Shown here: positions 14,830 through 22,454 of the stretch, piece by piece
Numbering within the stretch: the stretch's first letter is position 1
Layout: each line of letters opens with the position of its first letter
Origin: Bacteroides sp. 519
GTDB taxonomy: Bacteria > Bacteroidota > Bacteroidia > Bacteroidales > Bacteroidaceae
Direction of reading: 5' to 3'
Length of the DNA: 33,565 nucleotides
Assembly: GCF_010500955.1 (NCBI RefSeq)
Contig: NZ_QVMJ01000043.1
Span: 1,517 to 35,081, forward strand
The notes under the pieces: model-generated
The model's input: only the letters and a program-made list of their open reading frames with translations
Database searches by the model: none
Told to the model about the DNA's origin: nothing
Program-made: the position numbers and the translations under genes

Positions 14830-15999
14830 ATGAACTCTTACAAAGAAAAAGTAGACAACTTATTTCAGGTTCACGAAACACTACTAACCAAGAAAAATGA
14901 AAAAACGGATTCGAACAATGGCATTTATCAACGCTATACAAATCCTGTACTAACCAACGAGCATGCACCTTTAATTTGGAGGTACGACTTCAACGAACAA
15001 GACAATCCGGACTTACTTGAACGCATCGGCATAAATGCCACACTAAACTCGGGTGCTATAAAGTGGAACGATAAATATGTATTGGTTGTACGTGTAGAAG
15101 GCAACGACCGTAAATCTTTCTTTGCCATAGCCGAAAGCCCGAATGGAATTGATAATTTCCGTTTTTGGGATTATCCCCTTTCACTGGATGATGTTGACGA
15201 CCCCGAAACCAATGTTTACGATATGCGATTAACCAATCATGAGGATGGTTGGATTTACGGTTTATTCTGTGCCGAGCGCAAAGATCCCAATGCGCCTGCC
15301 GGAGATTTATCATCGGCTACAGCATCCTGCGGAATTGTACGTACCAAAGATTTGATTAAGTGGGAACGGCTACCCGATTTAATTTCTAAATCGCAGCAGC
15401 GCAATGTAGTTCTTCATCCGGAGTTTGTTGATGGTAAATATGCATTATACACACGTCCGCAGGATGGTTTCATTGATGCCGGTTCCGGTGGTGGCATTGG
15501 TTGGGCACTGATTGACAACATGACCTGCGCTGAGGTAAAGGAAGAAAAAATTATAAACTTTCGCTACTATCACACCATAAAAGAGGTAAAGAACGGTGAA
15601 GGCCCCCACCCTATTAAAACAAACAAAGGCTGGTTACATCTGGCTCATGGCGTAAGAGCCTGCGCGGCGGGTCTTCGCTATGTTCTTTATCTCTATATAA
15701 CCGATCTGGAAGACCCTACTAAAATTATTGCCGAACCTGCCGGGCATTTTATGGCCCCACTGGGAGAGGAACGTATAGGAGATGTATCGAACGTATTATT
15801 TTCGAACGGATGGATTGCCGATGAGGATGGAACAGTTTATATCTATTATGCATCATCGGATACGCGTATGCATGTAGCAACTTCAACAATAGATAAGTTA
15901 TTGGATTACTGCATGAATACCCCTGCTGATGGGCTGCGTTCAAAGACTTCGGTAGAGGCTATTACCAAATTGGTAAATAAAAACAAAGCAAACCTTTAA
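14830..15999 (+). CDS. GH130 4-O-beta-D-mannosyl-D-glucose phosphorylase
   Basis: A cytoplasmic protein of 389 residues with no signal peptide. It shows the GH130 five-bladed propeller pattern: NPVLTNEHAPLIWRYDFN near the N-terminus, AIKWNDKYVLVVRVEG, and the catalytic Asp in NVYDMRLTNHEDGWIYGLF (Asp131). HPEFVDGKYALYTRPQDGF and HTIKEVKNGEGPHPIKT include likely phosphate- and sugar-binding residues. The length and motifs match the mannosylglucose phosphorylase of B. fragilis (BF0772) rather than the mannosyl-N-acetylglucosamine types. It splits mannosyl-glucose with phosphate into mannose-1-phosphate and glucose, sparing one ATP. It is directly followed by the epimerase that makes its substrate, which supports the assignment. 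Confidence 0.92.
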   Translation: MNSYKEKVDNLFQVHETLLTKKNEKTDSNNGIYQRYTNPVLTNEHAPLIWRYDFNEQDNPDLLERIGINATLNSGAIKWNDKYVLVVRVEGNDRKSFFAIAESPNGIDNFRFWDYPLSLDDVDDPETNVYDMRLTNHEDGWIYGLFCAERKDPNAPAGDLSSATASCGIVRTKDLIKWERLPDLISKSQQRNVVLHPEFVDGKYALYTRPQDGFIDAGSGGGIGWALIDNMTCAEVKEEKIINFRYYHTIKEVKNGEGPHPIKTNKGWLHLAHGVRACAAGLRYVLYLYITDLEDPTKIIAEPAGHFMAPLGEERIGDVSNVLFSNGWIADEDGTVYIYYASSDTRMHVATSTIDKLLDYCMNTPADGLRSKTSVEAITKLVNKNKANL

Positions 16000-16074
16000 A
16001 AACGCAGATTAACGCAGATTTTCGCAGATTATTATTAATTAAAAATCTGCGTTAATCCGCGTCAATCTGCGTTT
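16000..16074. repeat. Long palindrome, word AACGCAGATT, abutting the GH130 stop codon
   Basis: The left arm AAACGCAGATTAACGCAGAT and following bases pair imperfectly with the right arm that ends CAATCTGCGTTT. It begins one base after the GH130 stop and ends 18 bp before the epimerase start. It uses the same word as the fimbrial palindromes at 1151-1227 and 32600-32676, in a functionally unrelated operon. Confidence 0.85.
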
Positions 16075-16092
16075 CAATAATAACCAGTATAA

Positions 16093-17274
16093 ATGCAGAA
16101 ATTTCAGGAAGAACTATATAATGAACTTACATCCAATATACTCCCCTATTGGATCAATAAGTTGACAGATAATGAGAACGGGGGATTCTACGGCCGCATT
16201 GACGGACAGGAAAACTTGCATAAACAAGCCAATAAAGGCGTTGTGTTGAATGCACGAATCCTGTGGACATTTTCGGCAGCTTACCGAGCCAATAAGCATC
16301 CGCAATATCTCGAAACCGCCACACGGGCATACAATTACATGAAAGATTTTTTCATAGATAAAGAGTATGGTGGAGTGTATTGGGAACTGGATTATACAGG
16401 TTGCCCTGTAAATACCCGCAAACAGGTTTATGCACAAGGGTTTGCCCTGTATGGATTCTCCGAATATTACCGGGCTACAGGTAACCCCGAAGCATTACAA
16501 CTTTCAAAAGATTTCTTCGGTTTAATAGAGAAGTATGCCTACGATCCTGAAAACGAGGGATATATTGAAGCATTGCAAAGAAACTGGCAACCCATAGAAG
16601 ATATGCGTTTAAGCGCAAAAGATGCCAACGAAGAAAAATCAATGAACACGCATCTTCATATACTGGAACCTTATACTAATTTGTTGCGTATATGGAATAA
16701 CCCTAGTGTTTTGCAAGCCCAGAAACGCCTGATCAGAAACTTTACCGAACACATTGTTCATCCTGAAACAAAACATCTGATTCTGTTCTTCAACCGCAAA
16801 TGGCAATCCAACTACACAATTGTATCTTATGGTCATGATATTGAAGCTGCCTGGTTATTATATGAGGCCGCCGAAGTTCTGGGCGATGAGCAATTGCTGG
16901 AAGATGTAAAAACATTAGCTGTTGAAATTGTAGAAGCATCTTACGAAGGCTTACAGAGTGACGGAAGCATGGCATACGAATCGGATGGCGGACATATTGA
17001 TAAAGACCGCCATTGGTGGGTACAAGCCGAAACGGTTGTTGGCTCAATGTATGCCTATAAACTTACAGGAAAACAAAAATACTTTGATGTAGCTGTTAAC
17101 TGTTGGCAATATATAAAGAAGCATATACTGGATAAAAAGAACGGTGAATGGATATGGAGTGTTTATGCCAACGGAATGCCCAATACCACCGATGATAAAG
17201 CCGGATTCTGGAAGTGTCCGTATCATAACGCCCGGATGTGCATGGAAATCAGAGAAATGCGTATATTTGTCTGA
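16093..17274 (+). CDS. Cellobiose/mannobiose 2-epimerase (AGE superfamily)
   Basis: A cytoplasmic protein of 393 residues, the usual length for cellobiose 2-epimerases. The (alpha/alpha)6 barrel motifs are present: GGFYGRIDG near the N-terminus, GVVLNARILWTFSAAY, QVYAQGFALYGFSEYY, and the active-site histidines in SMNTHLHILEPYTNL (His187/His189), IVSYGHDIEAAWLL (His248) and KCPYHNARMCMEI (His378). RHWWVQAE (305-312) supplies stacking Trp residues. It epimerises the reducing-end sugar, here turning mannobiose into mannosyl-glucose for the GH130 enzyme two-fold upstream in the pathway order and next to it on the DNA. B. fragilis BF0774 is the described counterpart. It lies 37 bp before the symporter, with no palindrome between them. 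Confidence 0.92.
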   Translation: MQKFQEELYNELTSNILPYWINKLTDNENGGFYGRIDGQENLHKQANKGVVLNARILWTFSAAYRANKHPQYLETATRAYNYMKDFFIDKEYGGVYWELDYTGCPVNTRKQVYAQGFALYGFSEYYRATGNPEALQLSKDFFGLIEKYAYDPENEGYIEALQRNWQPIEDMRLSAKDANEEKSMNTHLHILEPYTNLLRIWNNPSVLQAQKRLIRNFTEHIVHPETKHLILFFNRKWQSNYTIVSYGHDIEAAWLLYEAAEVLGDEQLLEDVKTLAVEIVEASYEGLQSDGSMAYESDGGHIDKDRHWWVQAETVVGSMYAYKLTGKQKYFDVAVNCWQYIKKHILDKKNGEWIWSVYANGMPNTTDDKAGFWKCPYHNARMCMEIREMRIFV

Positions 17275-17311
17275 TTAAGTAAATCTATCAATTAAAAATT
17301 CTAGTACAATT

Positions 17312-19192
17312 ATGAATCAAGTTTTATTGAGTGGGGTCGATATTGCGATAATCGTGGCCTATCTCTGTTTCCTGGTCTTTATAGGCCTTTACTTGAAGAA
17401 GAGGGCTTCCCGAAATCTGGAATCTTATCTTCTTGGTGGTAAATCGCTTCCCTGGTATATGCTCGGCCTTTCCAATGCATCAGGCATGTTCGATATTTCG
17501 GGCACAGTATGGTTGGTGGCCATAACCGTACTTTATGGCATTAAAAGTATCTATATGCCGTGGGTATGGCCGGTGTTTAACCAGATATTCCTCATGGTTT
17601 ATCTCTCGGCATGGCTCCGTAGGTCAAACTGTTCCACTGGTGCGGAGTGGATCGGTTTCCGTTTCGGGCAGGATAAAGGTGCGCAAATATCCCATGCCAT
17701 TATTGTAATTTTTGCAGTAATAAACTGTTTAGGAATGCTGGCTTACGGATTTATTGGTTTAGGAAAATTTATTGAAATATTCCTGCCGTTAAAAACCATA
17801 TTCCCCTTCCTGATGGAGGTTCCCGATGCGTATGTGCCACACATCTGGGGAATTGTATTCACACTGTTTGCCGTATTCTACGCGCTACTGGGTGGAATGA
17901 TGTCTATTGTTTGGGCCGATGTGGGTCAATACATCATTATGACAATTGCAGCAATCACCATTGGTATTATAGCCATGATTCATTTAACGCCCGAAAACTT
18001 TACCAACCTGTTGCCGGATGGCTGGATGTCGGCTGGCATAACACAGAACCTGGGTATCCGGTGGGAAGGTGCCATGGCCGAATTTAATGGAGAAATAGGA
18101 CAATCTATTTACCAGATATTCAGTTTCTTCTTCGGAATGGTATTGTTGAAAGGATTCCTCACTTCGGTAGCCGGCCCAGCCCCTACGTACGATATGCAAA
18201 AGATTCTTTCAACCAAAAGTCCGAAGGAAGCATCTATGATGTCGGGATTTGTAACCGTAGTTTTAATGCCGGTACGTTATATGATGATTGCCGGAATAGC
18301 TGTTCTTGGAATTATATTATTCAAAGATATTCTACCCGAAATCAGAAATGCAAGCGGAGCTCTGGATGCCGAACTTATTCTTCCGGCTGTAGTGAAACAC
18401 CATTGGATTCCGGTTGGGCTTACCGGCATAGTTGTAGCCGGACTGTTGGCTGCCTTTATGTCGACGTTTGCAGGTACCCTTAATGCTGCTCAGGCATATA
18501 TTGTAAACGATATTTATATTAAATATTTCAAGCCGAAAGCTACACCCAAACAAGCAACCAATGCAAATTATATAGTTGGTATTGTGGTTGTTATCATCAG
18601 TATTTTTCTGGGAGTAGCAGCAAAAAATGTAGACCAGATGCTACAATGGGTAACCGGTGCACTTTATGGTAGTTACATTGCAGCCAATATCTTGAAATGG
18701 CATTGGTGGCGCTTTAACTCCAGTGGTTTTGCTTGGGGTATGGCAGCCGGTCTGATCCCTGCCCTGATATTACCACTTGTTGCTCCGGTATTCAAAGAAT
18801 CGTTCCCTGAATATGCCATGTGGGCAGAACCTCTTTATTATTTCCCAATTATTCTTTTATTCTCGATTATTGGTTGTATCATTGGTACTTATTCGGCTCC
18901 TCCAACCGAAGAAGGTGCACTGAAAAACTTCTATCAGAAAACCCGGCCCTGGGGATTCTGGAAACCGATAGCAGAAAAAGTTAAAGCAGACGATCCGACA
19001 TTTATGGAGAACAAAAACTTTGCCCGCGATATGGTAAATGTAATTGTGGGAATTGTATGGCAAACATGTTTAGTGGCTGCACCTATTTATCTGGTATGCA
19101 AGGAGTTTACATATGCAGGTATAGGATTAATGGTGGTTATTGTTTGCTCTGTACTGCTATATACTAATTGGTATAAGAGGTTGGAAGATTGA
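17312..19192 (+). CDS. Sodium:solute symporter family transporter, probable mannobiose importer
   Basis: A polytopic inner-membrane protein of 626 residues with about 13-14 hydrophobic segments. The SSS family start (VDIAIIVAYLCFLVFIGLYL, then SLESYLLGGKSLPWYMLGLS in similar form: NLESYLLGGKSLPW) and the core YALLGGMMSIVWADVGQYII and FMSTFAGTLNAAQAYIVNDI are clear. It corresponds in context to BF0773 of B. fragilis, the sugar:cation symporter of the mannan pathway, and would bring mannobiose from periplasm to cytoplasm. It is the last gene of the locus. The gene order here (GH26, GH26, GH130, epimerase, symporter) swaps the last two compared with that species. The substrate is inferred from context only. 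Confidence 0.88.
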   Translation: MNQVLLSGVDIAIIVAYLCFLVFIGLYLKKRASRNLESYLLGGKSLPWYMLGLSNASGMFDISGTVWLVAITVLYGIKSIYMPWVWPVFNQIFLMVYLSAWLRRSNCSTGAEWIGFRFGQDKGAQISHAIIVIFAVINCLGMLAYGFIGLGKFIEIFLPLKTIFPFLMEVPDAYVPHIWGIVFTLFAVFYALLGGMMSIVWADVGQYIIMTIAAITIGIIAMIHLTPENFTNLLPDGWMSAGITQNLGIRWEGAMAEFNGEIGQSIYQIFSFFFGMVLLKGFLTSVAGPAPTYDMQKILSTKSPKEASMMSGFVTVVLMPVRYMMIAGIAVLGIILFKDILPEIRNASGALDAELILPAVVKHHWIPVGLTGIVVAGLLAAFMSTFAGTLNAAQAYIVNDIYIKYFKPKATPKQATNANYIVGIVVVIISIFLGVAAKNVDQMLQWVTGALYGSYIAANILKWHWWRFNSSGFAWGMAAGLIPALILPLVAPVFKESFPEYAMWAEPLYYFPIILLFSIIGCIIGTYSAPPTEEGALKNFYQKTRPWGFWKPIAEKVKADDPTFMENKNFARDMVNVIVGIVWQTCLVAAPIYLVCKEFTYAGIGLMVVIVCSVLLYTNWYKRLED

Positions 19193-19202
19193 TTTTACAC
19201 AA

Positions 19203-19219
19203 AATTGAAACGCTAAGTT
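19203..19219. repeat. Solo half-arm of the palindrome A/B family
   Basis: ATTGAAACGCTAAGTTA matches the left arm end of palindromes A and B exactly, but no complementary right arm follows. It lies 10 bp after the symporter stop, the same relative position as the intact palindromes. Confidence 0.6.
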
Positions 19220-19260
19220 ATAAATATAACTGGTAATCAAAAACTTACAGTACCAACACT

Positions 19261-19320
19261 TTTTTTCCTGTGAGAAAAAAGTATCTTGCCTGTGGTACAA
19301 AAGTATCACAGGCAAGATAC
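19261..19320 (-). terminator. Terminator of the fimbrial operon 2 (possibly bidirectional)
   Basis: GTATCTTGCCTGTG (19281-19294) pairs perfectly with CACAGGCAAGATAC (19307-19320). Read on the minus strand, the stem is followed by TTTTTT (19275-19280), a good rho-independent terminator for the leftward fimbrial operon, about 115 bp past its last stop at 19435. The neighbouring TTTTTTCCTGTGAGAAAAAA (19261-19280) is a second small hairpin that could serve the rightward mannan operon. Confidence 0.7.
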
Positions 19321-19381
19321 AAAAGTGCCACAAGTAAGATACAAAAGTGCCACAGGGAAGATACAAAAGTATCTTAGGGAA
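19294..19381. repeat. Four tandem 22-bp direct repeats between convergent operons
   Basis: The units start at 19294, 19316, 19338 and 19360, with core G(A/G)TACAAAAGT followed by a variable middle and an end of (G/A)GGAA or similar. The first unit overlaps the terminator stem. The period is 22 bp, the same as the array at 3065-3196, but the sequence is unrelated. There are no spacers. Confidence 0.8.
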
Positions 19382-19434
19382 GAGTATTTATTGATTGTTT
19401 AACCTACGTGGGTGCCCTTACCCTCACGTTTTAC

Positions 19435-22400
19435 TTATAACTCGTCCGGCCACTTGCGGATGCACCGCACTGACACCCCGTAGGCCCCCCGGTTGATAGA
19501 ATATGCTTCGACGCCAAGTCCGCGCATCTCGTATGTTAATACAGCGTTGACGTGGAAAGTGTACACGTTGTTTTTAGCGGGATTATAATTATTGGGCGTG
19601 GAAGACATAAAGTAACCGTTGCCACCGGGGTAGTACAGGCCGCCTTTCCAGTTGTATTCGTCGGTGTTGGCCCCGGCAGCAGGTACAACTACGCGCGCTC
19701 CCACGGGATCGGTCAGGTATTTATTGTATTTAGAATCGGGGTTTTCTTTGTCAGTATTGTCATCCGGGGTAATGCCGGCACCGACCATGCGGGCGTTGGT
19801 CAGGCGCGTAAAGCCGTAGTGACCGCTAGGGTTAGGATTTGTAACCTTCAGTACCTTCCAGTCCGTCCTCGGCCCATCATCAAACGCATAATCATATTCA
19901 CCGTACAGAACACCAATCTGCATGTAGCCTTCCACGTTTTCCAGATATCCAGCATTTATAGTTTCCGTGCGAAGAGTACTAAACTCTCCCATTGTAGGCA
20001 TGCGCCAATCGCCCTTTACCCAACCCTTATCACTGATATAGCGGCAGATGTCGCCATACCCCTCCGCGGCATTGTAGCCCTTGTCCTTGTATTTGGTTTT
20101 GAAAGCGTCGTAGTTCCGGTCGTTAGATAGGTTGTTATAATTTATGTCGCCGAAGTACGGAATATCCGTCTCACCATTCCAAGTATCATAGTTGAATTTC
20201 CAACTCACTTGACTTGGGTTTCTGCCGTAATTGGCCATGTATTCCTTCTCGTACTCGATAGGCCAGAACACGACATCAGTAGGCTTTAAGGACGTCAGAT
20301 TAGTTCCATTGCTGCTAGTGCTTATTCCTACAAGCCCCCCCCAGCGGAAAATGATGCCCTGTACGTTGGCTTTCAATGCAGTGTGAGTGTTAGTGTCAGT
20401 GTCGTCAGAGAACGTCACGGTTTTCTTGCCAGCGCCGTTCACATCTTGGTATTCCACGATTTTCTTCGTATAATCGGCCTCGTCCTCGGCAAAGGTCAGA
20501 ATCCGGTTGTCGCCGTCGACGTAAAGGACTACATTGCTCTTGGCGAAACGGTGGACAATGATTCTCTGTTGGGCGATGGCCATCTTCACACGCCCGCCTG
20601 TGTTTACGAACTTTTTAGTGCCCACCGCTGTGACGGTGTCTTTCGTTGGAGTGTGCGAAGCCATGATTGTGCCGTAGTCAACAGTCAACTGGTCGTTTCT
20701 TGACATCTGCAGTACGTTGCTATAAACCCTGAGCGTATCTCCATTCTGGTTCGAACTGACATCATTGGTGGTGTACTTGTAGCCGTCGTTCTTCTTTATC
20801 GCGAGCGAAAGCCACTCCTGACCGTCCTCCACACTGGCGGCGACATACTTCCCTTTAACATCGGTTGGTGTCTCCGGAATGAACAGTGAATTGCCCCGCT
20901 GCACCACGAGCAGTTGTTTCTCTAACACGCCCACCGTTATGCTGTACAACGCCATTTTCCCGTCCCCGTTGACAGCGAACCCTGGCTGGAAGGTAGCTCT
21001 CACCTCAATAGGGGTTCCGTCTTCGGGTACGGTACCTGTTAGCTTTCCAGATCCACTTGTTAGTGGAGAGCCATCTATTAGCGTTATACCACCGGCACCT
21101 GCGATTTTCTCTACTACTATCGGCGTACCCTTCGGGGCGTCCGTGCTGATGGTAGTGAGCACCTCAACGTTCGTCGTGTTGTTTGACCAATGGATGAACT
21201 CGGAGTTGCTCAGCCCGAGGTAATAGACGCCGTTGTCCACGATCTCGTGGTCTGATAAGCCAGACGAGAGTACTTCATAGCTCACACCGCCTGTCACGTC
21301 GGTTCCATCCAACGGGTCCAACGCGTCTTTTATCGAACCATAGCCACGCATACTTACTTCCGTGATTGTCAAGGTGTAGTGTGTGTTGCGATCAACGGCT
21401 ATCGGGTTGCCGTCTTTGTCTTTAAGCGCCAGTCGGTACCAGTACGGCGTGTCGTTGTACTTGAATTTACCCTGCACGAGCACAGTGATCTCGCCCGCAG
21501 CCGATTCGTAGATGTAAAGCGGGCTGCCACTAGTGTTGCCCTCTCCTGCCACTGCCGAAGACGAAGCGGCTATGCCGGTCACACGTGTGTCGGGATCGTC
21601 TGTACCATCGCCATTGAGGTAGTGTACCTTATTGCCGGTGGGCAGGCCGCTGGGTGTGCCCGAGATGGTGTCACGGTAGAGGTATCCGTATTGTTTGGTG
21701 TTGAGCACCGTGGCACCCTGAAGAACAAATCCCGCCGCCTGGTTCACGACAGTAATCTTCGCTGCGATGCGCCGCAGCTTCACCATATCCTCATCGGTAC
21801 CGATGGACGTATCCTCATCAATCTCGGTGAGGTCGCAGATGCCAGACGCGGGGATATATTTGGTCGCACCCGCGTAGGGAACCTTGACGTGTCCGTTGGC
21901 TTCGACGGTCAGTTTCACGGTGTTGAGAATACCAGTGACGGCCTCAGCAAAGGTTTTGTTCTTGGTCACGCCCTTCAGTGGACTTTCGTCGGAGTTCAGC
22001 GCAGCGACCGTGAAGGCGTACGTCTGGTTATTGTAGAAGAAGTTATCGGGCGGATCGGACACGATGAGCAACCGCACGGGCCGATCCGTAGGTTTCAGCG
22101 CGACTTTGGATTCGCTATTAGCCCGTGCGGCCTCTTTGAAGACTGCGTCTCCCATGTCAGTTTTGTCTACAGGCAACTCGAACACCAACACTATCGGCCT
22201 GCGATCCCCACTGTAGGACACATTTCCGTCGGTGTCGTTTCCGGCCGCAACACGTGTAACGGGCATCTGGTAGCTTCCTGCATTGGTATGTAGCGTCAAC
22301 TGCACCTTGCCGTCGACGAACTGCCCGGGAGTGTCTATCTCTTCCTCCACCGTGCACGACGACAGCCCGAATGCGAACGCTGCCACTGCAACTGCTGCCA

Positions 22401-22443
22401 TTATTTTTCTATTCAAAAATTCGTGAATCATATCTCTTTTCAT
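19435..22443 (-). CDS. Large fimbrial tip protein (fimbrillin-like N-terminus, lectin-like C-terminus)
   Basis: A lipoprotein of 1002 residues (GLSSC, Cys30) and the last gene of the operon, 11 bp after the preceding fimbrillin. Residues about 45-380 look like an Mfa1-type fimbrillin with a candidate Arg cleavage site in PVTRVAAG (Arg64) and RNTHYTLTITEVSMRGYG near the end of the domain. The middle is beta-rich. The last 300 residues (GDICRYISDKGWVKGDWRMP, then GGNGYFMSSTP, ending NRGAYGVSVRCIRKW) match the Fibrobacter-major-paralogue/C-type-lectin-like fold often found at the ends of Bacteroidales surface proteins. By position and size it is the likely tip adhesin. The gene is G+C-richer than its neighbours (38 of 60 bases at 21541-21600 versus 23 of 60 at 24481-24540), which suggests allelic exchange. 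Confidence 0.8.
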   Translation of the reverse strand: MKRDMIHEFLNRKIMAAVAVAAFAFGLSSCTVEEEIDTPGQFVDGKVQLTLHTNAGSYQMPVTRVAAGNDTDGNVSYSGDRRPIVLVFELPVDKTDMGDAVFKEAARANSESKVALKPTDRPVRLLIVSDPPDNFFYNNQTYAFTVAALNSDESPLKGVTKNKTFAEAVTGILNTVKLTVEANGHVKVPYAGATKYIPASGICDLTEIDEDTSIGTDEDMVKLRRIAAKITVVNQAAGFVLQGATVLNTKQYGYLYRDTISGTPSGLPTGNKVHYLNGDGTDDPDTRVTGIAASSSAVAGEGNTSGSPLYIYESAAGEITVLVQGKFKYNDTPYWYRLALKDKDGNPIAVDRNTHYTLTITEVSMRGYGSIKDALDPLDGTDVTGGVSYEVLSSGLSDHEIVDNGVYYLGLSNSEFIHWSNNTTNVEVLTTISTDAPKGTPIVVEKIAGAGGITLIDGSPLTSGSGKLTGTVPEDGTPIEVRATFQPGFAVNGDGKMALYSITVGVLEKQLLVVQRGNSLFIPETPTDVKGKYVAASVEDGQEWLSLAIKKNDGYKYTTNDVSSNQNGDTLRVYSNVLQMSRNDQLTVDYGTIMASHTPTKDTVTAVGTKKFVNTGGRVKMAIAQQRIIVHRFAKSNVVLYVDGDNRILTFAEDEADYTKKIVEYQDVNGAGKKTVTFSDDTDTNTHTALKANVQGIIFRWGGLVGISTSSNGTNLTSLKPTDVVFWPIEYEKEYMANYGRNPSQVSWKFNYDTWNGETDIPYFGDINYNNLSNDRNYDAFKTKYKDKGYNAAEGYGDICRYISDKGWVKGDWRMPTMGEFSTLRTETINAGYLENVEGYMQIGVLYGEYDYAFDDGPRTDWKVLKVTNPNPSGHYGFTRLTNARMVGAGITPDDNTDKENPDSKYNKYLTDPVGARVVVPAAGANTDEYNWKGGLYYPGGNGYFMSSTPNNYNPAKNNVYTFHVNAVLTYEMRGLGVEAYSINRGAYGVSVRCIRKWPDEL

Positions 22444-22454
22444 TTTTTTATTGC

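Noticed and set aside
21379..22293. 304-codon plus-strand frame opposite the tip gene
   Set aside because: It mirrors a long G+C-rich gene with clear lipobox and domain signals on the minus strand; its own protein has no recognisable motif.
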